Shown piece after piece: positions 1 through 7,717 of a stretch of DNA of 21,756 bases. Position numbers and translations under genes: made by a program. Location of the stretch: IMG/VR virus record IMGVR_UViG_3300034063_000536, positions 1 to 21,756 of that record; one strand, written 5' to 3'. The DNA comes from a virus. The first letter of the stretch is position 1. The number at the start of each line of letters is the position of its first letter. The notes beneath the pieces were generated by a model. The model was not told the origin of the DNA and searched no databases. It worked only from the letters and a program-made list of their open reading frames with translations.

Positions 1-1
1 G

Positions 2-769
2 TTACCACGGTCTATAACGGAGTATGTTAATGTTACTAAAAAAATAATCGATCACTATCATACTTTAGGTAGAACAATAAATTGGAAATTTAATGGAGGA
101 GAACCGTTAGATATGTTTGATTTTCCAATGATGCTTAAGTTATGTAAAGAAAATAATGGAAATATTGACTTAACTACAAACGGAGGAAAACTATGGCTAG
201 ACTGGTGGGCTATTGCTCCGCATGTAGACAGCTTACATTTATCTTTCCATTACTGGCAACAATTTAATTTGATAAAATTTATATTTGATGCATTTCGAAA
301 GAATAATAAAACTGTTGAAGTAATTGTTCCTATTAGACCTGATTATTTTAACGAAGATATAGCAAGAGCTTTAAAAGTCGAAAATGAATTTAATATTGTA
401 GTTTCTAAATATATTTTATATAGAAATGCTGATCCAATTGGAGGCATGTTTCCTTATACTGATGAACAATTGAGAATTATAAGAGGTGAGCAATTAGTAG
501 AAGAAAAGAAACATTTTGAAGAAACTACATTTCAAGAAAGACTAACAGAAACACTAAATGCTAATCCTAGTTATACAGGGAAATTGTGTAATGTAGGAAT
601 AGAAAGTTTATCGATTAGTCACGACGGTTGGGTATCTGGTAGTGCATGTGGAAATACATCACTAGGTAATATTTGGCATGATAATTTTGAATTACCTGTA
701 GGACCGCAACCGTGTAAGATGATAGCTTGTGTAAATGAATCCGATCAAAAAATTACTAAGTTTGATTAA
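2..769 (+). CDS. Radical SAM protein with C-terminal Cys cluster, 5' end cut by window
   Basis: The frame is open from the first bases of the window, so this is the 3' part of a longer gene; the first internal ATG (113) is not the true start. The sequence NGGEPLD just before that Met is the GGEP motif that contacts SAM in radical SAM enzymes, and an alternating strand/helix pattern of a partial TIM barrel follows. The CxxxCxxC cluster motif must lie upstream, outside the window. The C-terminal part has four Cys (in KLCN, SACG, QPCK, IACV) around ISHDGWVSGSACGN and LGNIW, which resembles SPASM/Twitch domains that hold an auxiliary iron-sulfur cluster. It is the only plus-strand gene and converges with the HIT gene, overlapping it by 4 bases. 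The substrate is unknown. It is too long and too Cys-rich at its C-terminus to be a simple QueE. Confidence 0.8.
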   Translation, partial: LPRSITEYVNVTKKIIDHYHTLGRTINWKFNGGEPLDMFDFPMMLKLCKENNGNIDLTTNGGKLWLDWWAIAPHVDSLHLSFHYWQQFNLIKFIFDAFRKNNKTVEVIVPIRPDYFNEDIARALKVENEFNIVVSKYILYRNADPIGGMFPYTDEQLRIIRGEQLVEEKKHFEETTFQERLTETLNANPSYTGKLCNVGIESLSISHDGWVSGSACGNTSLGNIWHDNFELPVGPQPCKMIACVNESDQKITKFD

Positions 770-1158
770 TTTTTGTAATTGCCCTTGCCAGGAATAACAT
801 TTCTAACTCCGCCAGTAGGATCTTCGCTATCGCCTGATCTTCGTAGGATTAAATGAACATGCGGGTACATAACAGTTTGTCCAGCAGCCTTACCGATATT
901 TAAACCGATATTAAACCCGTCACATTTTCCTTCTTCAACTAACATCATTCCATGTGTATATGCGTCGTAAAATGCATCTTGTATAACAGCAGGGGTATTA
1001 TATTTAGGTACAAATAGTAAATGGCCGTCAGTAACTGGGTACTTATCTTTATATACCGCAACATGAAAATCTTCTCGAACTAAGTTATCCCAAGGAGCAT
1101 CACTTTTTTCTAGAGTATCGGCCATTTTTATTTTAGATTGGTTAAATGAAAACATCAT
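766..1158 (-). CDS. HIT-family nucleotide hydrolase/transferase
   Basis: A 130-residue histidine-triad protein. The typical features are in order: GHLLFVPKY near residues 45-53, [16 protein letters not shown] at 81-96 and the triad region [10 protein letters not shown] at 99-107. The triad is His-Val-His-Leu-Ile, so the first two histidines (H100 and H102, the latter equivalent to the nucleophile) are present and the third is Ile. HIT proteins hydrolyse or transfer nucleotidyl groups on AMP- or ADP-linked substrates; the substrate here cannot be told. The start is uncertain: ATGATG at 1158 overlaps the end of the GMP reductase gene by 17 bases, and an ATG at 1125 (MADTLEK) gives a protein 11 residues shorter with no overlap. 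Neither has a clear Shine-Dalgarno sequence. It is the last gene of the minus-strand cluster. Confidence 0.85.
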   Translation of the reverse strand: MMFSFNQSKIKMADTLEKSDAPWDNLVREDFHVAVYKDKYPVTDGHLLFVPKYNTPAVIQDAFYDAYTHGMMLVEEGKCDGFNIGLNIGKAAGQTVMYPHVHLILRRSGDSEDPTGGVRNVIPGKGNYKN

Positions 1159-2164
1159 TAATTTGTCTATTTACTCGAACAAATGTGGTACATTTGCTTA
1201 GTTGCTTTAATGTTTGTGCACCAACATATGTACAAGTACTGCGTAGACCACCGAGTATATCGAGCACAGTTTTTCCTACAGGACCCCTGTACGGCACTTC
1301 TACAGTCCTTCCTTCGCTGCTTCGGTAGCTTGCTACACCACCGTGGTGCTTCTCCATAGCAGTATCCGAACTCATTCCGTAGAATGAAATAGTATTGTTT
1401 GTATGATTTACGGTGCCTCCACCTTCATCATGCCCAGCAAACATACCTCCGATCATAACGAAGTCCGCACCAGCACCAAAAGCTTTAGCAACATCGCCAG
1501 GACAAGTACATCCACCGTCAGCCATAATATGACCACCAAGACCGTGAGCGGCATCGGCACATTCAATAATAGCACTAAGTTGTGGGTAGCCCACACCAGT
1601 TTGAACACGAGTAGTGCAAACGCTCCCAGGCCCAATACCAACTTTAACAATATCTGCACCACGTAAAATTAACTCCTGCGTCATATCTGCGGTAACAACA
1701 TTACCTGCAATGATAGTTTTATCTGGAAATTCTTTTCTTACCTTTGCTACAAAATCTCCAAAATGTTCCGAATAGCCGTTTGCAACATCTATGCAGATAA
1801 ATTTTAGCTTTGGTAATGCAGCTAAAATAAACTTTAACCGTTCGAAATCTTTATTATTTGTTCCCGTACCGACTGCTGTAAAATCAGAAAATAAATTATC
1901 TCTTTCGTCTACCCATTGTTCAAGAGAGTATGATTTTACTGCGCAGGTTAGCAGTTTATGCTTTTGTAATTCCTTTGCCATTGCAAATGTACCTACACCG
2001 TCCATGTTTGCAGCAGTAATAGGGACACCTGTCCATGTGTTTTTACTCCACTTAAAACTATAGGTACGTTCTAAAGAAACTTCTTTTCTGCTCGAAAGTG
2101 TACTACGTTTTGGTCTAATTAATACGTCTTTAAAATCTAACTTAATGTCTTCTTCAATAATCAT
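1142..2164 (-). CDS. guaC: GMP reductase
   Basis: A 340-residue protein of the IMPDH/GMP reductase family, close in length to bacterial GuaC (about 346). It reduces GMP to IMP and ammonia with NADPH. The active-site loop [11 protein letters not shown] (177-186, catalytic Cys183 and Thr185) is followed by [23 protein letters not shown], the phosphate-binding [15 protein letters not shown] and [12 protein letters not shown], a pattern that matches GuaC rather than IMPDH. There is no CBS domain. MDGVGTF near 54-60 and YRGPVGKT at 292-299 also fit. The start overlaps the stop of the cupin gene as ATGA (2161-2164), so translation is probably coupled. In a phage it would shift host guanine nucleotides toward IMP and adenine nucleotides, which is plausible for an AT-rich genome; that role is inference. 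Confidence 0.93.
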   Translation of the reverse strand: MIIEEDIKLDFKDVLIRPKRSTLSSRKEVSLERTYSFKWSKNTWTGVPITAANMDGVGTFAMAKELQKHKLLTCAVKSYSLEQWVDERDNLFSDFTAVGTGTNNKDFERLKFILAALPKLKFICIDVANGYSEHFGDFVAKVRKEFPDKTIIAGNVVTADMTQELILRGADIVKVGIGPGSVCTTRVQTGVGYPQLSAIIECADAAHGLGGHIMADGGCTCPGDVAKAFGAGADFVMIGGMFAGHDEGGGTVNHTNNTISFYGMSSDTAMEKHHGGVASYRSSEGRTVEVPYRGPVGKTVLDILGGLRSTCTYVGAQTLKQLSKCTTFVRVNRQINDVFI

Positions 2165-2628
2165 TTTTGTGCTTTACTTGTTAGATATATATCATTATGA
2201 ATCCAATGATCTTTCCCATCATTTGTAACTAAAAATCCCCATTCACGTTTTTGTGGCCCGGGCATAAACATAGTCCAACATTCTACATCTGCTTTAAGTT
2301 CAATACGATGAAAGCTATTAGCTTTACAGAATCGAAAGTGACCAGGACCCCGCCAGTGACGAGTTTCGCCTATCTTAGCACCGTTGCTATCAAAATCCGG
2401 AGTCCACTCATAGTATCCACCTTTAAGGATTAGTGTTGCATAAGGCCAAGGATGGTCATGTACATCATCTGGATCTGATCTTAAAAATTTATGAATAAAC
2501 ACATTAAATGGAAAATGCCTACGGTCTTTTAGAAACACGTAATATCTTTCTAAATAAGGTTTATTATTTTGACGATCCATAATAATTCTATGTCGTCCTA
2601 CTCGTTTTAGGAGATTTAATAAAAACAT
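2161..2628 (-). CDS. Cupin-fold protein, possible metal site
   Basis: A 155-residue protein of mostly beta strands. The cupin-like pattern is [22 protein letters not shown] (55-75), in which His57 and His59 would be metal ligands, then a GPGHFRF turn (95-100) and FHRIEL (106-111) with His107 as a further ligand. [10 protein letters not shown] at 116-125 is the closing strand. Cupins include dioxygenases, isomerases and binding proteins, and nothing here picks between them. It lies between GMP reductase (ATGA overlap) and the glycosyltransferase (9-base gap), so a part in nucleotide or sugar modification is possible but unproven. No strong ribosome binding site is visible before the ATG. Confidence 0.65.
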   Translation of the reverse strand: MFLLNLLKRVGRHRIIMDRQNNKPYLERYYVFLKDRRHFPFNVFIHKFLRSDPDDVHDHPWPYATLILKGGYYEWTPDFDSNGAKIGETRHWRGPGHFRFCKANSFHRIELKADVECWTMFMPGPQKREWGFLVTNDGKDHWIHNDIYLTSKAQK

Positions 2629-2637
2629 AATTATATT

Positions 2638-3735
2638 TTACATTAAATTTTGCAAAAGTCTATCACAACTAAAAAATAAATTAGTTAAATCTTGTGCTTG
2701 TTTACGTACATACGAAACATGTTTATCATAATTTTCCATTATAGTAATAATGTTATGACAAATGTTTGGTCTGAATTTTTCGTAGTTCTCCCAAGAATCG
2801 GTCCACTCGGAGGGATATTTAAATCCTTCGTAATACATTTCTTTGTATGATAACCGATTAGGTACCAATGGTACAGCATTCACTAATGCGCCTTCGTAAC
2901 ATCCAATACCTAGTGTTTCTTGCAAACTGCAACTAAACACAATTTTAGATTGTCCTAACAATGTGTGATATTGATCTTTAGTAAGAGATTGATCTTGACA
3001 CACTACAAACTCGTATTGTGGAAGATGTTTAGCAATGTCTCTAAAAATCTCAACTTGCTTTTCTGGAGCAATGCGGTGCGGAAACAATACTAGATTTCGT
3101 TTTTCAAGGTTAGCATATGGACTTAGGATATTTTCCATATATTCCATAGGCCAACCAGATCGTACAATCTTAGGCCAATTGCCGCTCAAGATTTCGTCTA
3201 GGTCATCCTCTAACCAAGGATTTTCTACAATGCCATTAAGCAAATTGCGTACAAACATTTCAATATGGAAGTTTGTAGCAAAATAATTGTAATCGATAGC
3301 ATGGTAAAAACTTTCCTCGGCAAATCTAACCCAAGGTTTATTACCGATTAGACGACCAAGGAAGTCATGAGGGTCATAACTTCCAGCATGCCATAGAGCG
3401 TGAATCTTGACAGGAATGCCAAGAAGCTCGCTCATATATTTTAAATTTACAATGCCCGGATGCCAAGCATCAGTGAAAATAAAATGGTCGCCAGGAGAAA
3501 TACGTCCATTGCAAAAAAGTCTACCCATCTTTTCAACTTGAGAAGACTTGTAGATATTAGTGCCACCAAAATTAAGAAAGGCACCTGGAGTAGTAGCAGC
3601 CGGGATATCCGTAGGCCCGTCAATAATTTGAACATTGTGCCCTGCCTTTTTTAGTAATTCAGGAATATGAGTTTTCCATTGACCTGTATAGCGTGTTTCC
3701 ACGCTTTCCAGGTCTACAAGAAATATATTACTCAT
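2638..3735 (-). CDS. GT-B glycosyltransferase, GT4-like
   Basis: A 365-residue protein with the C-terminal half of a GT-B glycosyltransferase. VLFPHRIAPEKQVEIF (216-231) is the donor-binding loop with the Arg/Lys pair (R221, K226) that holds the nucleotide-sugar phosphates. QETLGIGCYEGALVNAVPLVPN (272-293) contains the EX7E motif (E273 and E281) of retaining family 4-type enzymes. The N-terminal half starts with the usual beta strand (NIFLVDLES). The acceptor is unknown. In T4-like phages glycosyltransferases can decorate modified DNA bases, and this gene shares a cluster with a DpdA-like base-exchange enzyme; action on a virion protein or host surface sugar is equally possible. Its start lies 2 bases after the stop of the next upstream gene. 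Confidence 0.8.
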   Translation of the reverse strand: MSNIFLVDLESVETRYTGQWKTHIPELLKKAGHNVQIIDGPTDIPAATTPGAFLNFGGTNIYKSSQVEKMGRLFCNGRISPGDHFIFTDAWHPGIVNLKYMSELLGIPVKIHALWHAGSYDPHDFLGRLIGNKPWVRFAEESFYHAIDYNYFATNFHIEMFVRNLLNGIVENPWLEDDLDEILSGNWPKIVRSGWPMEYMENILSPYANLEKRNLVLFPHRIAPEKQVEIFRDIAKHLPQYEFVVCQDQSLTKDQYHTLLGQSKIVFSCSLQETLGIGCYEGALVNAVPLVPNRLSYKEMYYEGFKYPSEWTDSWENYEKFRPNICHNIITIMENYDKHVSYVRKQAQDLTNLFFSCDRLLQNLM

Positions 3736-3737
3736 GA

Positions 3738-3944
3738 TTAATGATGATCACGTTGTGCATAACGTGCAGCCTTTGAACGCTCACGTTGCCACTCCTTATA
3801 TTCTTTACTCTTGTAAAGATCCCTAGGGTTAAAAGGAAGCAGATTAAATCTGCAATGATCTAGCCAATCCTCAAGATCGTCGAAGATCTTAGAAACTTCG
3901 GGCTTCATAACAAGGGTTTTTTGAATGTAATTAGGAATTGCCAT
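3738..3944 (-). CDS. Small conserved-looking protein of unknown function
   Basis: A 68-residue protein that I do not recognise. It is rich in charged and aromatic residues (EDWLDHCRFNLLPFNPRDLY in the middle) and ends in a basic tail with two His. No membrane segment or signal peptide is seen. It is placed tightly between the T-fold gene (15-base gap) and the glycosyltransferase gene (2-base gap), all on the minus strand, which supports it as a real gene of the operon. Confidence 0.65.
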   Translation of the reverse strand: MAIPNYIQKTLVMKPEVSKIFDDLEDWLDHCRFNLLPFNPRDLYKSKEYKEWQRERSKAARYAQRDHH

Positions 3945-3959
3945 TTTTGATTTTAAAAA

Positions 3960-4346
3960 TTAAAGAGTTGAAGAAAATTTAATGAAGCAGCCATTCTCGC
4001 CGTCTTCACTTACGTCAATCCAGATCTCGCGAGCTGGATATCTTGCGGTAATGGTAGCGTGAAGATCACGACTAATCATTTCGCAGGATTTATAGTTAAG
4101 TTGGAGTGTACCTTCGCTGTACAGCTTTTCCAACCAACGTTTAAACTGAATAAATTCGATATCTCGGTCATCATGAAATACTTCGATATAGACCTTGAAA
4201 TGAAAAATATGTCGATGTGGAGTTCCAAGGAAACTAACATCATATTCATCACCTGTTGCTAACTTTGGATCATAGTTAGCAGCTGGATATTTATGAATAC
4301 CTTCTTTACGGAAGGTAACCCAAATCATAGATTTTTCTTTGTTCAT
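3960..4346 (-). CDS. PTPS/QueD-like T-fold protein
   Basis: A 128-residue protein whose pattern resembles the 6-pyruvoyl-tetrahydropterin synthase/QueD family. PHRHIFHFKVYIEVFH (43-58) contains an HxH (His44, His46) like the zinc-binding HGH of the family, with His18 as a possible third ligand. SCEMISRDLHATI (87-99) matches the helix that starts PTSENLA in PTPS, and IWIDVSEDGENGCFIKF (108-124) matches the last strands with the substrate-binding acidic residue. QueD makes carboxy-tetrahydropterin on the way to preQ0, the base used by DpdA enzymes, and a DpdA-like gene lies 2 kb upstream in the same operon. The catalytic Cys of QueD is not evident, so it may be a divergent family member. The start overlaps the previous stop as ATGA; Met7 is an alternative start. 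Confidence 0.5.
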   Translation of the reverse strand: MNKEKSMIWVTFRKEGIHKYPAANYDPKLATGDEYDVSFLGTPHRHIFHFKVYIEVFHDDRDIEFIQFKRWLEKLYSEGTLQLNYKSCEMISRDLHATITARYPAREIWIDVSEDGENGCFIKFSSTL

Positions 4347-4522
4347 TCTTCGTCGGTTTTCTTAGCAACTTTCTTAGGAGTAGGCTTTGCTTTTTCTGTA
4401 GTAGAATCCTTAAGGATATTATACATTTCCCAAAGCTTCCAGTCAATGCTCTCAAGTAGTTTAAACAACTTTTCTTCGCTAGTTTGTTGATTTGCAGTTT
4501 TTGTGATTTTAGAATTGATCAT
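4343..4522 (-). CDS. 59-aa protein with Lys-rich tail
   Basis: A short gene found by reading the gap between its neighbours. It encodes 59 residues from ATG at 4522 to TGA at 4343. The middle (EEKLFKLLESIDWKLWEMYNIL, about 16-37) is an amphipathic helix and the end (KAKPTPKKVAKKTDEE) is a disordered Lys/Pro tail. Both ends use ATGA overlaps: its start with the stop of the 175-aa gene (4519-4522) and its stop with the start of the T-fold gene (4343-4346). This double coupling is strong evidence that it is translated. Function unknown. Confidence 0.8.
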   Translation of the reverse strand: MINSKITKTANQQTSEEKLFKLLESIDWKLWEMYNILKDSTTEKAKPTPKKVAKKTDEE

Positions 4523-5046
4523 TTTAGAATTTTATCCTCTTTATATTGTCTCCAGTCTGTAAAGTGCTTACGATTCATTAGAGTGTGCAGACTGTGAGAC
4601 CACACTCCAGGATTTGTTGCATTAAAATCTTTGTCATCGATTTTAAGCATTGTATTATAGTTCCAAAGACGAATATACGGAATTGGAACTCGAATTTGCG
4701 GAATAAAATTATTGTATTCGTTTAGACCGCAATCATTAAATTCTTCGACTTGACTAATAGGAATATCCAAAGAACACAAATAGTCTTTGTCAAGAAAGAA
4801 AGTAATCATATCTTCCCAAGCCTTATGTTCGTCATAAGTTTGAGGATTGTAACTATGATTAGCTCCAAAGAAAATGTGTTGAATTGACTTACGAGTAACT
4901 TTAGTTAGTTGACTGGCAATTTCCTCTACAGGTCTAACGCCAGTAACAAATAAAGTCTCCATTCCGTATGCGGGTGTGTGTTCAACTTCGTTACCTACAA
5001 AGTAGATAACGTCGTCTGATTCGCCAGTTTGATAATCTCTTTTCAT
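4519..5046 (-). CDS. Conserved phage protein of unknown function, probably alpha/beta
   Basis: A 175-residue protein. Alternating strands and helices are visible (METLFVTGV, IQHIFFGANHSYNP, helix EHKAWEDMITFFL, then LCSLDIPISQVEEF and FIPQIRVPIPYIR), which could be part of a barrel or Rossmann-like fold. It has no CxxxCxxC or Walker motif. The C-terminal part (WNYNTMLKIDDKDF, TNPGVWSHSL, FTDWRQY) is polar and aromatic and resembles proteins I recall from T4-like marine phages with no assigned function. A perfect sigma70-like promoter lies directly before its ATG, so its mRNA may be nearly leaderless. It couples by ATGA to the 59-aa gene and heads the group that includes the QueD-like gene. 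Confidence 0.75.
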   Translation of the reverse strand: MKRDYQTGESDDVIYFVGNEVEHTPAYGMETLFVTGVRPVEEIASQLTKVTRKSIQHIFFGANHSYNPQTYDEHKAWEDMITFFLDKDYLCSLDIPISQVEEFNDCGLNEYNNFIPQIRVPIPYIRLWNYNTMLKIDDKDFNATNPGVWSHSLHTLMNRKHFTDWRQYKEDKILK

Positions 5047-5052
5047 ACAAAA

Positions 5053-5081
5053 ATTATATAGTAATTAGTATCAATTGTCAA
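5053..5081 (-). promoter_or_regulatory. Perfect consensus sigma70-type promoter
   Basis: Read on the minus strand, TTGACA (5076-5081), 17 bases, then TATAAT (5053-5058). It overlaps the last codons of the DpdA-like gene. Only 6 bases separate the -10 box from the ATG of the 175-aa gene at 5046, so transcription would start at or next to that ATG and give an mRNA with almost no leader. It would drive the 175-aa, 59-aa, T-fold and later genes by host RNA polymerase early in infection. Confidence 0.75.
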
Positions 5082-6624
5082 GATCTTCTGCTAATTTTCT
5101 CAATTCATCGTCGTCCGGATTAGTTAGATCTAATTCTTCTTGACGAGTAATTTGAGTTTCGAATAAATTACCAAATGTATTTTGAGCAGGGCCACCGCGT
5201 AGTCGAGCACCTTCTAAGCTACGTAAGAATGGTCCAGCTTCTTCAATCATTGTAAATGCTTCATCTTTAGTTTTAGTATTGAACAACTCTTCAACAAATT
5301 GACTAAAATAAAGAATATTACGAGGCACCCAATCTGAATATTCGTCACTGGCTGAATTTTTAGCATTAAGTTTTTGCCAAGCTTTCCAGTTTAGCTTTCC
5401 TTTTATTTTAGCAATTTCAATATCCATTAATTGTTGGGCACGTTGTACAGCAACAATATGGCAATAAACATTATGACCCATCATAAGGGCATATGAAAAA
5501 CTATCCCAAGATGTTTTGCCTTCTTTACCAATTTTGTTAAGCATACCTGGAGCATACCAACAAATGTCTCCCATTGTTAGTCTGCGGCCGAATTCTGATT
5601 CGAAGGGGAATGGGATTGTGCTTTCGGCAAGTAGTTTGTTATCTGGTGCTTTGTCCATAATAACACTCCAACGTTTCGTAGTGTGTTGGGCATTTGTGTA
5701 GACGAGTCCGTGTGCTGTTGCAATAAACGGTGAGGCGCAGTCAAAAGATATGGTAAGGTTTTCATTAATGTGTTTCCTAATTTGTCGTTGAATTAAAGTC
5801 AGATAGCACGACCAGTCAAGTTGTGCTGTACCAAGAACGTGAATCCAGTCTTTGTTTTTTAACAGTCCGTCTTCACGTAAGGTCATCAAGCGTTTGAGGG
5901 TGATATCCATTTTACACATGTTAGCACCTCCGAACGCCCATCCTTCTGCGGCTTTATCGCCCCAGACAGCAGGATCACTAAATTCTTTTACACCTTGATA
6001 CCATTTTTCAGCAGTATCCCAATCTGATCCTTGTAGAACATTTAGAAACTTAGTTTGTCCTAGTCTACGTGTCAGCCAGTATTCGTTATTGAACCTTGTT
6101 TTATCTAAGCAATCATCGAATGTCTTTAGCCCAGTTTTAGCAGTATGATTGTGATCACATGCCCATGTTGGTACATCTAAAAACATTGACCAATCAGCAG
6201 TCATTTCTAACCAAGCTAAAATATCATCTCGAACTTTATTTGCCTGTGTTCCTTCAAAGTCTAACCAATCAAATTTAAGAACACCTTTACCAATTTGGTA
6301 TCCTCCTGAATCTCCGAGGATCATAGTATTTTTACGATCTCGTTGTTGGATCATTGATTCTTGTACTACGCTCTTATTAAGATCAAGTTGAGCATGACCT
6401 GCAGAATAAAGAGCATATTTGTAGGTAAAATAACCTTGTTCTGGATTAAGAAAGTTCATACCTTCTATTCCACGATCAAATCCTTGAGGAATACGATCTT
6501 TAGGAACAAATTCATCAAGACGTTGTTTAGCTACATAGGTAGAATAAAACGAACTGATAGCTGGAAGATAAACAGCATAATCCTGCTGTAAAGGAGTTAA
6601 ATCAACTGGTGGTCTGTAAGTCAT
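5071..6624 (-). CDS. DpdA-like DNA guanine transglycosylase (TGT superfamily)
   Basis: A 517-residue homologue of tRNA-guanine transglycosylase. The catalytic landmarks occur in order: ILGDSGGYQ (D105, general acid/base), FLDVPTWA (D150, base recognition), VLQGS (Q198), WAFGGANM (G232-G233), VLGTAQL, and SFDCASPF (D295, the nucleophile of the FDC motif). The CxCxxC-H zinc site that follows the nucleophile in tRNA enzymes is not visible. Phage relatives of this kind (DpdA) swap guanine in DNA for 7-deazaguanines such as preQ0, which blocks host restriction. The C-terminal region contains NTFGNLF (482-488), identical to the end of this phage's DNA polymerase, in a disordered acidic tail: a likely sliding-clamp docking peptide. 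Its start overlaps the end of the 121-aa gene by 23 bases. A tRNA-modifying role is the alternative, but the phage setting favours DNA. Confidence 0.8.
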   Translation of the reverse strand: MTYRPPVDLTPLQQDYAVYLPAISSFYSTYVAKQRLDEFVPKDRIPQGFDRGIEGMNFLNPEQGYFTYKYALYSAGHAQLDLNKSVVQESMIQQRDRKNTMILGDSGGYQIGKGVLKFDWLDFEGTQANKVRDDILAWLEMTADWSMFLDVPTWACDHNHTAKTGLKTFDDCLDKTRFNNEYWLTRRLGQTKFLNVLQGSDWDTAEKWYQGVKEFSDPAVWGDKAAEGWAFGGANMCKMDITLKRLMTLREDGLLKNKDWIHVLGTAQLDWSCYLTLIQRQIRKHINENLTISFDCASPFIATAHGLVYTNAQHTTKRWSVIMDKAPDNKLLAESTIPFPFESEFGRRLTMGDICWYAPGMLNKIGKEGKTSWDSFSYALMMGHNVYCHIVAVQRAQQLMDIEIAKIKGKLNWKAWQKLNAKNSASDEYSDWVPRNILYFSQFVEELFNTKTKDEAFTMIEEAGPFLRSLEGARLRGGPAQNTFGNLFETQITRQEELDLTNPDDDELRKLAEDLDN

Positions 6625-6967
6625 GTTTTTTTGATAAATGTATTGTTGTTTCTAATTGTTGTTCTGCACGTTCTAGATTTTCTAATGCTGCTTTAATTGC
6701 AGGATGAGATTCTGCTAATATCTTTCGATCACGTTCTTCTAACATTTTTTTGCTAGCCCAATTTAAGATATCGTTTCCGTGTGTAGTTAAATCTATAGTT
6801 TGATATTGATTAAGAGGTCTCCAATAGCTCCCATCATAAACTTCTAAGCAAGAACCGTTACCGTTATATCGAACCATGCCTGCACTTGGGGTAGCCATGT
6901 TCATATATTCTGCGTTAACAGTACCTACACTTATGTAGGGGCTATTGGAAATTACACCTTTAATCAT
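6602..6967 (-). CDS. Possible virion-associated protein with coiled coil
   Basis: A 121-residue protein. The N-terminal half (GMVRYNGNGSCLEVYDGSYWRPL, about 30-52) is a short beta module that I recall from phage fibre and virion proteins, where it follows segments like MATPSAG. The C-terminal half is a charged helix (LNWASKKMLEERDRKILAES, then AALENLERAEQQLETTIHL) likely to form a coiled coil. It overlaps the clamp stop as ATGA (6964-6967) and the DpdA-like start by 23 bases, so translation is tightly coupled in this replication/modification operon. That position is odd for a structural protein; the role is unknown. Confidence 0.65.
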   Translation of the reverse strand: MIKGVISNSPYISVGTVNAEYMNMATPSAGMVRYNGNGSCLEVYDGSYWRPLNQYQTIDLTTHGNDILNWASKKMLEERDRKILAESHPAIKAALENLERAEQQLETTIHLSKKHDLQTTS

Positions 6968-7698
6968 GTTTGTGCAGGGATGATATACTTGTAAACAGCA
7001 AGACCGCTATCTAATGTTAATTGTAAAGCACCTTCGTTACTAATACTCATTTTAGTATTGTTAACATCGGCAATTTTCAAAATGCTTAAAATAGGTAACA
7101 CAGGCCAAGTCCAATTTTTATTAAGTTTTCCGCTTACATTGGTAGCAAACACAAATTCGCCACCGTGGCTAGCAGCATCACCGAATGTAAACTTAAGATC
7201 AGTTCCATCAGTCTTTGCTAAGAACGTTGCATGTTCGTTGTTTGCAGCAGCTTGGAATTGAAAACGTTGTACTGCACTAACAGTCGGTTCAACTTCAACA
7301 TCCCATTTTACACCACGGAACTTAACAGTCTTAAGTTTTTCGTTAATGATATCGCTGTTCATAAAACGATAATCGTTCTTAAAGTCTTTAGTCTTATTTT
7401 CAAAATGAACGCCGACTGGAATAGTTTCGCCATTTCGATCTGCTTTTACAACATCGATTTTTGCGTCTTCTTTGTACTCTGGGCAATCTAGTAGATATTT
7501 TAGCTTGCTCATTTGACTCATACCAAATACACCGAGCATGTCTGGATTAGGAGTAGTTGTTTCGGCAAACATAATTACAGTACGGTCATCAGCCATACTA
7601 TCAATTTGTGTTTTATCTTCAGCGCCTGTAATTTTTACAATATTCAAAAACCCTAAACTGTGTGTATGGGCTACGATGTCTTTTAATAGATCTTGCAT
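6964..7698 (-). CDS. 45: Sliding clamp (DNA polymerase processivity factor, gp45-like)
   Basis: A 244-residue protein of the size and strand pattern of T4-type sliding clamps, which form a trimeric ring around DNA and tether polymerase and, late in infection, RNA polymerase. An N-terminal helix (MQDLLKDIVAHTHSLG) is followed by beta-rich repeats, including IDSMADDRTVIMFAET, MLGVFGMSQMSKLKYLL, and a C-terminal half with GEFVFATNVSG and SISNEGALQLTLDSG. An upstream ATG-less extension is open in frame, but the ATG at 7698 is chosen because AAAGGAAA lies 4 bases before it; the longer version would translate through that site and the promoter. It directly follows the polymerase gene. Identification rests on pattern and context, since clamps diverge strongly in sequence. 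Confidence 0.85.
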   Translation of the reverse strand: MQDLLKDIVAHTHSLGFLNIVKITGAEDKTQIDSMADDRTVIMFAETTTPNPDMLGVFGMSQMSKLKYLLDCPEYKEDAKIDVVKADRNGETIPVGVHFENKTKDFKNDYRFMNSDIINEKLKTVKFRGVKWDVEVEPTVSAVQRFQFQAAANNEHATFLAKTDGTDLKFTFGDAASHGGEFVFATNVSGKLNKNWTWPVLPILSILKIADVNNTKMSISNEGALQLTLDSGLAVYKYIIPAQT

Positions 7699-7702
7699 GT
7701 TA

Positions 7703-7710
7703 TTTCCTTT
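7703..7710 (-). promoter_or_regulatory. Ribosome binding site that fixes the clamp start
   Basis: AAAGGAAA on the minus strand, 4 bases before the ATG at 7698. It rejects the 16-residue N-terminal extension that is open in frame. Confidence 0.8.
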
Positions 7711-7717
7711 ATAGTTA

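Noticed and set aside
2-769. Radical SAM gene as QueE for the 7-deazaguanine pathway
   Set aside because: The part present is already longer than QueE and has an extra four-Cys C-terminal domain, and it is on the opposite strand.
1403-2063. Overlapping open frames on both strands within the GMP reductase gene
   Set aside because: They are shadows of the conserved guaC frame, with low-complexity translations and no ribosome binding sites.
2640-2680. TATAAT-like box just before the cupin gene
   Set aside because: No acceptable -35 box at 16-18 bases; such boxes arise often in AT-rich sequence.
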